A stretch of DNA of 64,000 bases from Reichenbachiella versicolor (lineage in GTDB: Bacteria > Bacteroidota > Bacteroidia > Cytophagales > Cyclobacteriaceae), in assembly GCF_003171675.1 (NCBI RefSeq), contig NZ_QFZQ01000006.1:124001-188000 (forward strand). The letters are read 5' to 3'. Of the stretch, positions 37,401 to 46,800 are shown one piece after another. The notes beneath the pieces are model-generated. The model did not search any database, was not told the origin of the DNA, and was given only the letters and a program-made list of their open reading frames with translations. The position numbers were made by a program, and so were the translations under genes. Within the stretch, counting starts at the first letter, position 1. Every line of letters begins with the position of its first letter.

Positions 37401-37553
37401 TTTTACTACAACTGTAGCTCCTGTGACAGTCGAACCATCAGAAGCATCTTTCACCTTTCCTGAAATCTTATTTTGGGCTTTTGTTGATAGAGTAACTCCC
37501 AAAAATAAGAATAGCATTACTGTACGTTTTAAAAACGTAAATAGTCGTTTCAT
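34422..37553 (-). CDS. susC: SusC/RagA-family TonB-linked outer-membrane transporter, set 1
   Basis: This is the TonB-dependent channel that imports oligosaccharides into the periplasm. The 1043 residues comprise a signal peptide (about 1-26), a carboxypeptidase-regulatory-like domain (GKVKDASDGSTVTGATV onward), a TonB-box/plug region (VVVGYGIQKKKEVTGAVAS) and a 22-strand barrel. PLYVVDGIPYQDNP in the plug is the usual SusC signature. It opens the set-1 operon. The divergent regulator gene lies 294 bp away, with paired direct repeats between them. Confidence 0.95.
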   Translation of the reverse strand: MKRLFTFLKRTVMLFLFLGVTLSTKAQNKISGKVKDASDGSTVTGATVVVKGTTTGTITDIEGDYSFSVPSDAETLVVSFIGYKSKEVIIGGRSQIDIQLEIDIEELEEVVVVGYGIQKKKEVTGAVASLKADELLKNATPDLGDAIQGQVAGVNVQASSGRPGEVANIQIRGLGSVAEGASGPLYVVDGIPYQDNPRIANEQIESIEVLKDGAAAAIYGVRASNGVILITTRRGKAGQMKVDFSAYAGIQNITSGTPLLNTQDQFYVNHEKLKPLNQEPQALFFNPDALSINNDFVGDIQNDNALMQSYNLNLMGGEKNLTFNANVNYFDQEGVLINSDYDRITTRVNGTYTKGKFKAFASMSFSEEQQSQEPWQIYEQAVVQMPYNPGINALDPLGNDEFFIISDNVEQYSYLSQIINNRDERTINTNNVALNLEYEFFEGFSYKVNLGRNDWNYRRKFFEPKMLVFGPNSVSGSGRTQAVLTEEFVFNKKTTWENILNYQKKFGVHNLGVTGVLAYEAFDSKDVTTKVNGLASNNTQVFDAGISPEKPLGSNSSRNLAGKMLRVQYGYDERYLLSASIRHDGTSVFSKDNRYQSFFGLSAGWNISEESFFQNISELNFINSLKIRGSYAQVGNQSTDGAYDWQPIIETGVNYPFGGEGEEVLGIGSIQRRYYNPLIGWETTISRNIGVDMAFLENRVTFTMDFYNNDKEDMILPEQVAPSSGVWQTRDADSYNRQTVNAGNMVNKGVELALGYRESSSEFKWSINATFTKNTNEVTNLNGIEGLAFAGGRPVASRGDRVDYTTYLVQGYEAGAFFLVKNQGVIKTEEQLEKYQAGMKETYMIGDLMYEDQLTIDTDGDGIMDARDSVITDADRVYRGSGMPEFELGLAFNAQYKGFDLFVQAYYSYGAEIYNGSKLHAYGTSRHRDMLYMWTPSNPDSDIPMARNNQEHSNFRGRSDYYLEDGSYLRIRNITLGYTFPSKVFNDRISKLRLYFTAQNPFTFTKYEGYDPEVGGDGLFTRGVDSGSYPITRKFLGGIQLQF

Positions 37554-37695
37554 TCACTTATGCTTTTATTACAAAAATTTAGTCCTGCACCTCCTTCCTC
37601 GGTATTATCCTATATGTATATCGGTCAATATTGAGCAAGAAAATGCATGATCAAATATGAAAACCAAACTGTCTATCAACGAGAAACATTACTAT

Positions 37696-37753
37696 ACTCC
37701 AACTGTACATTTTTTTCTTTTCGAAAGCTATATCACTAGACTCCTACTGTACA
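37696..37753. promoter_or_regulatory. Paired 14-bp direct repeats in the susC/regulator gap
   Basis: ACTCCAACTGTACA (37696-37709) and ACTCCTACTGTACA (37740-37753) differ at one base and are 44 bp apart, close to four helical turns. They lie in the divergent promoter region of susC (set 1) and the TPR-HTH regulator, so they are a good candidate binding site for that regulator. The rest of 37554-37847 shows no gene. Confidence 0.55.
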
Positions 37754-37847
37754 CTTTTGTAATTCATCTGCATTTTGAGGCTTTATTTACGCTTTTTTCC
37801 TTTATTGCTTATCACAATTCGATTATTAACTACTGGATGAAAAGACT

Positions 37848-39479
37848 ATGTTGAATGTGAGCACTAGACATTTATATATTCTCCTTTTGGCAATGTGGAT
37901 AACTCCGAGTCTATGTAAAAGCACAGATAGACATAACAAGGCCTTGGAGTATTTAAGAATAGTTACTGAGCTTAAATACACAGAACCTGATAGTTCTCAG
38001 GCCATGTTAGGAGAAGCACTAGGAATTTTCCAAGCTCAAAACGACACACTAAATATTATCAAGACTTTCGTAGCACAATCCGACCTGAATGCTCATTTTG
38101 GAGAGTTTGGTAAGGCTTATGACAGATACTGGGAAGCACTTCTTCTTGCTGAGACTATCAATCATGATAATGCACGTGCCTCAGTATATAGTGGACTAGG
38201 ATGGCTATATATTTTATACAATAGAAAAGATGAAGCCATAAAGTATTTTAACTATTCTATTCATATTCACAAGCGTATGATATTCGACATGCGTCTTGAT
38301 CCTCAGGTATTAATGAATGACTATTACGCTCTAGCTACTTTCTATAGGAAGCGAGATAATTTACAAATGGCAAAAATTTACCTTGACAGTTGTATCGCAG
38401 TGTCTGCGCGTACAAATGTCAACCTTATTGACAGACCTTTTATTCGTGCTGAGTTAGGCTATCAAAGCTATTTAAGAGGTGAGTATAAAAAAGCTCTAGA
38501 TCAATTATTAGCAGTGGAAGAACGGTTCAGAGAGTATTCTCCTGGATATCTCGTCATTCTTCATCACTTCATTGGACTGATTTATATGGAAATGGGACAA
38601 TATAGAAACAGTGAAAAAAGCTTTTTAACATCAATTGAAGCCAATAAAAACTACAGAAGCCATCATGATATGATGCATCTGATTCACTTCGACCTTGCAG
38701 AACTGTATAGTAAAATGGCTAAATATAAACCTGCATATGAAGCGCTTATGATTAGCAAAAATCTAAGTGAAGAGAGCTTTGGTAGCCTTAGCTCCATCAA
38801 TAGTGAATTCCTAGAGATAAAGGATGAGTTTAGAATACATACAGAACAAAAATTAAAACGAGAACAAGAAATCGAAAACCAAAGATTAAAGCAACAACAG
38901 AAAATTTCCAACCTCCAGTTATTGATACTTTCTAGTGCGACACTTACTCTAATACTTTCTATCATTTTTATCTATCGATTTTTACGCATCAAATACAAGG
39001 CAAAGCGTAAAATGCTTGAGCATAAGCGTGAAGTAGATCGAGAAAAGTCTAAAGAAGTATTGGAGATAAAGAACAAAGAGCTGATTTCATCTGCATTGCA
39101 GGTAATTCAGAAAGAAGAACTTCTCAGCGAACTAAAAGAACAATTGTTGACATTAAAAAAGACCCCAGATAAAAACAAAATCAACAAATTAGCTAGAAGT
39201 ATCCAAATCAATTCTGATAACAACTGGGAAGAATTTGAGGCTCGATTCGTGTCTGTTAACACAAGGTTTTATACTGACTTGAATAATAAATTCCCCAAAC
39301 TGAGTCAAGGAGATCAAAAGATCTGTGCACTTATCAAGCTCAACTTTTCTAGTAAGGATATGGCTAAACTTCTAGGAATATGTGTTGAGAGTGTTCACAC
39401 TACTCGGTATAGACTGAGAAAGAAATTAGGACTAGAAAGAAGTGATAACTTGGAAGATTTCATTGCTAACATTGGATAA
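37848..39479 (+). CDS. Membrane-anchored TPR sensor with C-terminal LuxR-like HTH (SusR-like regulator)
   Basis: The 543-residue protein starts with a signal-like hydrophobic segment (about 8-24). A TPR-rich region of about 300 residues (units such as GLGWLYILYNRKDEAIKYF) should lie in the periplasm. One membrane segment (about 355-378) is followed by a long basic coiled coil. The end (about 485-528, SSKDMAKLLGICVESVHTTRYRLRKKLG) is a LuxR-type helix-turn-helix in the cytoplasm. This resembles TPR-HTH regulators of Bacteroidota and the one-component logic of SusR: sensing in the periplasm, DNA binding inside. It is divergent from susC set 1 and probably activates it; the ligand is unknown. 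Confidence 0.8.
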   Translation: MLNVSTRHLYILLLAMWITPSLCKSTDRHNKALEYLRIVTELKYTEPDSSQAMLGEALGIFQAQNDTLNIIKTFVAQSDLNAHFGEFGKAYDRYWEALLLAETINHDNARASVYSGLGWLYILYNRKDEAIKYFNYSIHIHKRMIFDMRLDPQVLMNDYYALATFYRKRDNLQMAKIYLDSCIAVSARTNVNLIDRPFIRAELGYQSYLRGEYKKALDQLLAVEERFREYSPGYLVILHHFIGLIYMEMGQYRNSEKSFLTSIEANKNYRSHHDMMHLIHFDLAELYSKMAKYKPAYEALMISKNLSEESFGSLSSINSEFLEIKDEFRIHTEQKLKREQEIENQRLKQQQKISNLQLLILSSATLTLILSIIFIYRFLRIKYKAKRKMLEHKREVDREKSKEVLEIKNKELISSALQVIQKEELLSELKEQLLTLKKTPDKNKINKLARSIQINSDNNWEEFEARFVSVNTRFYTDLNNKFPKLSQGDQKICALIKLNFSSKDMAKLLGICVESVHTTRYRLRKKLGLERSDNLEDFIANIG

Positions 39480-39794
39480 CTTCCTCTCGTATTCAGATCA
39501 CTCTTGTGTTTGATTATGTAGATTATCTAAGTCATTTATAAAAAGCAACTTACTGTGCATCATTTAGATCATGATAAGGTTTGAAAAAATAAATAGCTGT
39601 CAAGCCTCTATCAAGAAATAGATACAATTCATCTTATATCACAATAACAAGTAAAAAATATTTAGATAGTAGACTATCGTTTTTAGGGTAAAGAATTCAA
39701 GGTGAGTTTCTAATAAATTCAGAAGATATACTCTATCTGTATATGGTATTATGCGTATTCACATAAAAATTGACTAGATCTTTATACAATAAAA
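39480..39794. other. Non-coding gap downstream of the regulator
   Basis: About 315 AT-rich bases between convergent genes. No gene, clear repeat or promoter is seen. Confidence 0.5.
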
Positions 39795-39842
39795 AAATGC
39801 TTTTTTGCAACACCTAATAAAAGGTATAACAAAAAGGCATTT
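39795..39842 (-). terminator. Intrinsic terminator of SusC/SusD set 2
   Basis: AAATGCTTTTTTG (39795-39807) and CAAAAAGGCATTT (39830-39842) pair at 12 of 13 positions directly, or fully allowing a G-U pair, with a smaller ACCT/AGGT pair nested inside. On the minus strand the stem is followed by TTTTTATTG. It lies 30 bp after the set-2 lipoprotein stop. Confidence 0.75.
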
Positions 39843-39871
39843 AATAATCTAGTTCCTTAGGTCAACACTAC

Positions 39872-41599
39872 TTAAGGCCTATTATTTTCATTAACTAAAT
39901 TAATTTCATCAATATACAAGGTTCCAACACTATTTGGGGCTACTTCAAAAGTCAGATGAAATCCATTTTCTACTGGATCTGTTTCAAGATCTATAGAACT
40001 AGATAAAAAAGTCCAGCCACTAACAATATCACCTGGATCTACATCATCAAGTCTTATCAACTGATTCAATAATCGATAACCGTTATTATTATAGGATCTC
40101 TCATCTCCATCTACAACACCATTAAATACCCTCTGGTAAACTTTATTGATTCCAATTCTATCATCTACATACACCCGTATAGTATAATTATATGTACCTG
40201 AGGTCCATCTATAAAAATCATCAATTCCTATAGGGCTAAATACTTTTTTCCACCCTGGGGCGGAATTAGAAATAATTTTAAGACTAGAGTTACCTGCTGA
40301 TACTTGTTCGTTTGAAGCTTCAACATGATTACCGTCCGATAGAGCTGTACTGTTGTATTCCCAATCTATGTTGTTCCCTTCAAATCCAAATACTATAGAA
40401 TTAAGTTCAATATTTGAAGGTGTACTAACCAATATATCAGTAAAATACTGGAGCTTACGTTGTCGTTTCCTTATAGATCCTCCGTCATAGGTCACTAGGA
40501 TATCATCATCGTTATATAATGGGTCTTCCACAGAAATTTCAATCAAGTTACCCTTTCCGGCAACCAAACTAACTGAAGTTACTGGAACATCTACTTGAGT
40601 AGTTACTCCCCTATGAGGATTAGTATAAGAAACAGAGAAAAACTCTTCCTGATCCATAAAATCGTCTACTGATACTTCTAGTAATATCCTTATTTTACCA
40701 TTTGGACATAATGCTATTTCTTCTTGATAATTAATCGGCTCAGTGGATTCCACCACTTTCACCACCAGAGGAATTACTTTAACAACCGAATCTTCTGGTA
40801 ATGGGATATCATTGAACCTTCCTTTTCTTTCTACTCTAATATTGCCTGCTACATTGTATCCAAGGTCGGAATAGGACACTGTCACAGACTCATCGGTATC
40901 GGAAGTAACCATCCCTCCCCTCAATTTCCATAACCTTCCAGTTGGATTTCCTTGATCTGATTGATCTATGAATGTAAGTTCTTCTCCTTCCTCTACTGTT
41001 AAAGTATCCCACTCAACTGGATTCCCTAAAGGAAACTCATCCGGACCAACAGACAGTATAGTCTCAGTTCCATGCACCACTTTAAAACTTGCCTTCAAAG
41101 TATCAAAAACTCTAAAGTAAAACGTGGTATCCATTACCCAAAGGTCTAATTCAGAGTCAAACACTGTCCCTGTACTATCGGCTATGGTACTGGTACCTAT
41201 ATTCATTGTCTCTATTTTGGTCACTGAATCCGAAAAAGTATTATAAAACCTTACTCTTGCACTTCCCAGTTGTGCAAACAAAATGTGTGCTGAAGGGTTA
41301 CTAGTGATGGTATCTTTAGATTTTATAGCCTCATAAAGGTTTCCATCACTATCGAATCCTTCATTCAAGAAATAATTTCCTGACGTAACAGACCAGATGT
41401 GAGATTCCGCCCCTTGAGATAAATCCAAAAAAGATACTGAATTCCCTATAGAAACATACATTGTATCCTCTATAGGGTCAGAATGTCCGACTAACCACCC
41501 CAAGTCCTTCAATTCATTGGGAGCTTTATATTCGCTTTCACAGGCCCATACTCCCAGTACTACAAGAGCCATAATTAACGTTTTTACAAAATTATCCAT
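39872..41599 (-). CDS. Surface glycan-binding lipoprotein candidate, set 2
   Basis: The 575-residue product has a lipoprotein signal (GVWACESE, cysteine at about residue 20). Two PKD-like segments follow (VSFLDLSQGAESHIWSV and LTFIDQSDQGNPTGRLWKL). The C-terminal sandwich stretch, with 'SIVFGFEGNNIDWEY' and ending in LYIDEINLV, has the look of a carbohydrate-binding module. Layout matches the set-1 lipoprotein, but the sequences have diverged widely. It follows susD set 2 by 12 bp and is the last gene before the terminator. The glycan bound is unknown. Confidence 0.7.
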   Translation of the reverse strand: MDNFVKTLIMALVVLGVWACESEYKAPNELKDLGWLVGHSDPIEDTMYVSIGNSVSFLDLSQGAESHIWSVTSGNYFLNEGFDSDGNLYEAIKSKDTITSNPSAHILFAQLGSARVRFYNTFSDSVTKIETMNIGTSTIADSTGTVFDSELDLWVMDTTFYFRVFDTLKASFKVVHGTETILSVGPDEFPLGNPVEWDTLTVEEGEELTFIDQSDQGNPTGRLWKLRGGMVTSDTDESVTVSYSDLGYNVAGNIRVERKGRFNDIPLPEDSVVKVIPLVVKVVESTEPINYQEEIALCPNGKIRILLEVSVDDFMDQEEFFSVSYTNPHRGVTTQVDVPVTSVSLVAGKGNLIEISVEDPLYNDDDILVTYDGGSIRKRQRKLQYFTDILVSTPSNIELNSIVFGFEGNNIDWEYNSTALSDGNHVEASNEQVSAGNSSLKIISNSAPGWKKVFSPIGIDDFYRWTSGTYNYTIRVYVDDRIGINKVYQRVFNGVVDGDERSYNNNGYRLLNQLIRLDDVDPGDIVSGWTFLSSSIDLETDPVENGFHLTFEVAPNSVGTLYIDEINLVNENNRP

Positions 41600-41611
41600 C
41601 GCTCTATTAAT

Positions 41612-43381
41612 CTATAGTTTACTATTTGATTGGCTTTCATCGATAGGAATAGGCCAGTATCCATTTCCTTCTACTGAATAATTTTTAGCTGCTGTGACAT
41701 AGTCTGCAGGAATATCTTCCGCGGAATCATTCATCGAATTAGAAGCAGGTCCCTCTTGAAGCCTAGCCTTTTCGGTCCTTCCATTGAATGTATGGTCAAT
41801 AATATGATATTCTCTAGTTGAAAGATCTTTATATCTGTCTTTTGTCACACCCCAGCGACGAAGGTCAATTACTCTTTCATTGTTTCCTTCTAAACAAAGC
41901 TCAAGAGGTCTTTCTTCATACATAATGGCATTCATAACCATATCTTTATCATAAGTCAAGTTATCATACTCTTGTATAGTACCAGCTCCCCTTAATTGAA
42001 GCCCCCATCTAGCTCTCACTTCGTTGATAAGGCTCAAGGAACGTGTCATATCAGGCCCTGTATGGGCCAAGCACTCGGCCTGCATCAAATAGACATCTGC
42101 TAATCGACATAAAATCACATTCTTGCCAGACCGCTGATTAGTCTCTCCAGCTAAAAGTTTTTCATTTGACGTAATATCGAAATTGGTGAGTTTCTTAAAA
42201 TAGCCTACCACACCATTATTGAATTTAGCAGTAGCAATAGTCGATACTTTCTGATAATATGTCGTGATATCATCATGAACTAGAGCAGCCATAGCAGAAG
42301 CTCTTAATGAAACTGGTCTTAGCTCATCATCACTTGGATCGCTCGGGTCTCCCTCATTAATTATATTTCTACTATCTGAAGGGTTCATAACTTCAGACTG
42401 ATAGGCGTCTACAAGCCATGCAGCCATGGTAATATCTTCAGAGCCTCCTGCTTGATTGGCTGGTGCAAAATGTCGAGCCCATCGATTAATAAAGCTTTCC
42501 TCATCATTGATATCTCCATCTACCTCTCGAACAATCGAATAATTGATTTCTAATATGGACTCATTATTAAACTCTCCCGCATCGGTGAACATTAGATCCA
42601 TATCACGAACTAACTCATATCCGTATTCGGAAAGATTTTCCAAAATATCTTCCAAATAGACTTGCGCCTCAGCATATTCTTCTTGATATAAATAACTCTT
42701 TCCAAGCATAGCCGCAGCAGCTCCTTTGGTTACTCGACCTAGATTCAGTTCATTTGAAGAATACTGATAAGGAAGATTCTGATAAGCGTACTCTAAATCC
42801 TCTCTAAAAAACGCAATCACATTCTCTGAACTAGCAAACTCCTTATCAAAATCATCTAAATCTGCAATCTTGTCCCTTATGATTATTTCACCTTGATTAT
42901 AGGTAGAATGCAAATAAAAGTGCATCAAGCCTCTAAAAAAACGGGCTTGTCCCATCTGAATTCTCCATTGATCTAGATTCGCAGCTACATACTCTTGAGG
43001 TAAAGAGTTCAAGGCATAAATAACTTGATTGGCTCTAGCTATTACAGTGTATTTAGCTTCCCAATCCCTTCCAATATCAATATCACTACTATTGTAAGTA
43101 TGATCATACCAATTAGCAAGGCGTACAGATACTGTAGAGCTCAACCTTGCTTTAGGTACTCCAAGGTCAGATCTAAGAGTGCTAGCAACTTTACTGTGAA
43201 CATAGTGATTTAGCATAGCTCCATACACTGCTGTAAGAGTTTCGTTAGTTTCCGATAGGTCTTTCCAAAAGTTCTCAGCAACCACTTCATTTGGATTCTC
43301 TTGATCCAAAAACTCCTCACAGGCCATCATACTAATCACTGTGAATACAGGAGTCAATATTTTTAATATCGTATTATTCAT
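41612..43381 (-). CDS. susD: SusD/RagB-family nutrient-binding outer-membrane lipoprotein, set 2
   Basis: The 589 residues begin with a lipoprotein signal (ISMMACEEF), then the SusD-type NPNEVVAENFWKD run and TPR-like helices. The C-terminal part has the family signature EERPLELCLEGNNERVIDLRRWG. It lies 18 bp after susC set 2. Differences from the set-1 SusD are large, so the two SusCD pairs likely take different oligosaccharides or have long been separate. Confidence 0.92.
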   Translation of the reverse strand: MNNTILKILTPVFTVISMMACEEFLDQENPNEVVAENFWKDLSETNETLTAVYGAMLNHYVHSKVASTLRSDLGVPKARLSSTVSVRLANWYDHTYNSSDIDIGRDWEAKYTVIARANQVIYALNSLPQEYVAANLDQWRIQMGQARFFRGLMHFYLHSTYNQGEIIIRDKIADLDDFDKEFASSENVIAFFREDLEYAYQNLPYQYSSNELNLGRVTKGAAAAMLGKSYLYQEEYAEAQVYLEDILENLSEYGYELVRDMDLMFTDAGEFNNESILEINYSIVREVDGDINDEESFINRWARHFAPANQAGGSEDITMAAWLVDAYQSEVMNPSDSRNIINEGDPSDPSDDELRPVSLRASAMAALVHDDITTYYQKVSTIATAKFNNGVVGYFKKLTNFDITSNEKLLAGETNQRSGKNVILCRLADVYLMQAECLAHTGPDMTRSLSLINEVRARWGLQLRGAGTIQEYDNLTYDKDMVMNAIMYEERPLELCLEGNNERVIDLRRWGVTKDRYKDLSTREYHIIDHTFNGRTEKARLQEGPASNSMNDSAEDIPADYVTAAKNYSVEGNGYWPIPIDESQSNSKL

Positions 43382-43399
43382 TTCGATTCTGTTTAAGGA

Positions 43400-46300
43400 T
43401 TAAAATGTTAATTGAAGTCCTAACATGTACACAGCACTAATAGGATATGTTCCTCTATCCAATCCTCGGTTCACATTGTTGTTTCCATCTTCGATTCCTC
43501 CTACTTCAGGGTTGAACCCGTCGTAGTTGGTGAAGGTCAAAGCATTTTGAGCCGTAGCGTATATTCGTAGTCTACTTACACGAATCTGCTGAGTCAGTTT
43601 TCTAGGTAAGCTATATCCTATAGTAGCAGTTCTCAACCTGAGAAAGCTTCCATCTTCGACCCACAAATCATTCGCAGCCCGCATATTGACCGAAGAGTTA
43701 GTTTCATTTCTAAGAATTGGAATATCACTCTCAGGATTGACAGGAGTCCACATATATACAAGGTCTCTATGTCTCCCCCTTCTATAGGCATATGCCTTAC
43801 TACCGTTCACTATTTCATGTCCAACTGATGCATACCAGTTCATAGTGAAATCAAAATTTTTGTACGCCAAAACTAGATTCGCACCTACTTCAAAATCCGG
43901 AAGGGGGCTTCCACTATAGATCTTATCATTATCGTCTACTATTCCATCTCCATTAATATCCAACCTTATTACATCTCCTAACCCTACTACATCAGGATCT
44001 AACTTTTTTTGCTCTTTTAATTGCTCTTCAGATTTAATGACACCATTTGTCTTCCACATATGATAATAGCCGACTTCTCTCCCCACAGCTATAGCAGACA
44101 CTGATGCTGGATCTCCTGAAACTGACTGGCTTCCATCTAGTAATCTAAATTCGGTATTACCATTGATAGAAGTGACTTCATTAACATTCTTTGAAAATGT
44201 ACCGTTCAATGCCCAACTAAAATCTCCGAGCTTATCCTGATAAGTAGCTGCTAATTCTATTCCCTTATTGACCATGTTTCCCACATTTTGGATCAAGTCA
44301 TTTTCTTGATATGTACCAGCAGAAAGTGGTAGTCTAATAGGGAATAACATATCTTTCTTCTCAGTATAATAAAAGTCGGTATTCACAATAATTCGATTCT
44401 TTAGAAATCCTATATCAGCTCCCAAGTTGTATTGAACCGAAGTCTCCCATTTAACGTCAGTATTAGGATATTGCTCGATCGAAGTACCGGAGATAATAAT
44501 GTTACCAAAAACATAATCATTTCCTCTAGCCAATGAGGCCAAATAGCTATATGGAGGGATCCTTTCATTGCCGACAGTACCATAACTCGCTCTAATTTTG
44601 AGATTGTCTGATATTGCCGATAATGGCTTCCAAAAGTTTTCATCTGCTACATTCCAGGCTACAGAAAAAGCTGGAAAAACTCCCCATCTATTTTCTTTAC
44701 TGAAATTGGATGACCCATCTCGTCTGATACTTGCAGTCAATAAGTACTTGCTCTTGTAATCATACATGACACGACCTATAGTACCTACAGTGGCAATCAC
44801 ATAATCAAGTCCCGCAGGACTTTGTATAGAGGTCACAGTAGGAGCAAAAGTTCCATTGTCAAGTACATCAACCTTGTCATTAGCTAAACCTTGAATTGAG
44901 GCAGCAAAAGAAGTATTAGTTCTTCTATCAAATTCCATCAATGCCATAGCGATCACTCTATGGTCACCTACTTGTTTAGTGTAATTGACCCCTCCATTAA
45001 TCGTTTGAGTAGACATTCGGCCAGCTATCTGATCTATAGAACTTCGAGTGGGGTCTACAGATATATCCCCTGTTTCAATATCTGTAGCTGAATATGGTGG
45101 TTGATAATTCTTGCTTAATTGGTTAGTAGTCGAAACCCCAACAGTGGAGCTTAATGAAAACCCATACCCCAATTCATAAGATAAATTCGAACTGGCGTTA
45201 AACCTATCTCTACTTCTAGTTTGTTTCCTCCTCAAGGATGCCAAAAGACCACTAGCTATCCCCTCTGTTCCAGATCCAAAAAAATCTATATTTTCAGTTT
45301 CAAAACTCAACTCTTCTTGATAAGGTCGATACCGGATACCGTTTAACAGTAAATTACCTGGTATCTGCTCTCGATCTTCATATGTATAAGACATACTTGT
45401 CCTCCATCTCCATTTATCCCTATTGTATTGAGTGCTAACTCTTACATTATATCTCTTAAAATAGGAATTCACAATAGTACCATCCTGATCAAATGCTCCC
45501 AAAGTAACGTTGTAACCAAACTCATTTGACCCTCCTGATATATTCATCGAGTATTGCTGGGTAGCAGCAAAATCATTTTGAACAAAATCATACAAATCTG
45601 TATTGTTCGAAGCCCACTCAGGTCTATTGTATATACTCGAAGATCCAGCCCCCGCGTATTTCCTTTGATTTTCTTCAAAGTATATTTGCTCATTTGTACT
45701 CATTAATGGTACACTTGAGGTTATCTGATTCACGCCATATGACCCATCGAAACTTACTCTCATATTTCCTTCTACAGGATTTCGAGTAGTAATCAAGATG
45801 ACACCTGCTGCGCCCCTAGTACCATAGACCGCTGCGGATGCTGCATCTTTCAGTACATCAATTGATTCTATTTCACTTGGAGATAATCTTGGATCTCCAT
45901 CTTGAGGCACACCGTCCACAACATACAGAGGAGTATTCGCTCCTGTCAATGAAGTGACACCTCTTATCAGAATACTCGATTCAGAGCCCGGAGCTCCTGA
46001 AACAGCTGAAACATTAACGCCTGCGATTCTACCCTGTAGAGCATTACCTATATCCGATGACACAAAATTTCTCACCTCATCACCAGATACTCTAGCCACA
46101 GCTCCTGTTACTTCTTTTTTCTTTTGCTCACCATACCCAATCTTAACAATCTCCTCCAATATTTTCATATCAGACTCCATTGTAATATTTATAATAGAGG
46201 CATTAGCCCCTCTCTCTACAGTCTTCATACCTATAAATGAAAACACCAACACATCTGTTTTCTCAACTTTTATATTGTAGTAACCATCTATATCCGTGAT

Positions 46301-46474
46301 TGTCCCTGTAGAAGTACCTTTTATTAGTACGTTGACTCCTGGCAATTCATATCCCTCTTCAGCACTCGTAACTCTTCCTGACACTTCTAACTCCTGACCA
46401 TATAATACTGATGTATTGACCATGCAGAAAAGTAAAAACGAAAAGTACAAGCACCTTTGGTTCCTTATCCTCAT
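43400..46474 (-). CDS. susC: SusC/RagA-family TonB-linked outer-membrane transporter, set 2
   Basis: The 1024 residues comprise a signal peptide (ending VLYGQ, about residue 27), a carboxypeptidase-regulatory-like domain (VSGRVTSAEEGYELPGVNV), a plug with IGYGEQKKKEVTGAVAR and PLYVVDGVPQDGDP, and a C-terminal barrel. It shares these blocks with the set-1 SusC. It is divergent from the sulfatase gene across 326 bp, so both may answer to the same signal. Confidence 0.95.
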   Translation of the reverse strand: MRIRNQRCLYFSFLLFCMVNTSVLYGQELEVSGRVTSAEEGYELPGVNVLIKGTSTGTITDIDGYYNIKVEKTDVLVFSFIGMKTVERGANASIINITMESDMKILEEIVKIGYGEQKKKEVTGAVARVSGDEVRNFVSSDIGNALQGRIAGVNVSAVSGAPGSESSILIRGVTSLTGANTPLYVVDGVPQDGDPRLSPSEIESIDVLKDAASAAVYGTRGAAGVILITTRNPVEGNMRVSFDGSYGVNQITSSVPLMSTNEQIYFEENQRKYAGAGSSSIYNRPEWASNNTDLYDFVQNDFAATQQYSMNISGGSNEFGYNVTLGAFDQDGTIVNSYFKRYNVRVSTQYNRDKWRWRTSMSYTYEDREQIPGNLLLNGIRYRPYQEELSFETENIDFFGSGTEGIASGLLASLRRKQTRSRDRFNASSNLSYELGYGFSLSSTVGVSTTNQLSKNYQPPYSATDIETGDISVDPTRSSIDQIAGRMSTQTINGGVNYTKQVGDHRVIAMALMEFDRRTNTSFAASIQGLANDKVDVLDNGTFAPTVTSIQSPAGLDYVIATVGTIGRVMYDYKSKYLLTASIRRDGSSNFSKENRWGVFPAFSVAWNVADENFWKPLSAISDNLKIRASYGTVGNERIPPYSYLASLARGNDYVFGNIIISGTSIEQYPNTDVKWETSVQYNLGADIGFLKNRIIVNTDFYYTEKKDMLFPIRLPLSAGTYQENDLIQNVGNMVNKGIELAATYQDKLGDFSWALNGTFSKNVNEVTSINGNTEFRLLDGSQSVSGDPASVSAIAVGREVGYYHMWKTNGVIKSEEQLKEQKKLDPDVVGLGDVIRLDINGDGIVDDNDKIYSGSPLPDFEVGANLVLAYKNFDFTMNWYASVGHEIVNGSKAYAYRRGRHRDLVYMWTPVNPESDIPILRNETNSSVNMRAANDLWVEDGSFLRLRTATIGYSLPRKLTQQIRVSRLRIYATAQNALTFTNYDGFNPEVGGIEDGNNNVNRGLDRGTYPISAVYMLGLQLTF

Positions 46475-46800
46475 ATTCTACCGTTTATTTTTATCAAAAT
46501 TGATAGCTACAAAGCTCAAACAGTCTAATCTTGAAGATGTTGGAAGGCATCACTATACCGTTGGAAATAGTTTAAAACACCCTAAAACGTATATCAAAAG
46601 AAAAGCCATCATTCTAATGTTTTAACATCTTAAATGACCAAATCACATGCCTATATACTCTATTCTCGCCATAGTTATGAAAAACAACACATAAGACATG
46701 GATTCAAACATGACCTAACTCCCCCTCCTCTAACTTGCCCACTATCAAACATCACTGATACCCCTCCGTGATACACAACTATTAAGCATACATTCATAAG
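46475..46800. other. Divergent promoter region of susC set 2 and sulfatase
   Basis: 326 bp without a gene. I do not see the ACTCCWACTGTACA repeat found before susC set 1, nor a full TTTG/TAnnTTTG pair, so control of this set may differ. Confidence 0.4.

Noticed and set aside
37657-37854. 65-codon open frame in the susC/regulator gap
   Set aside because: It covers the direct repeats and runs into the regulator start; hydrophobic residues arise from T-rich DNA.
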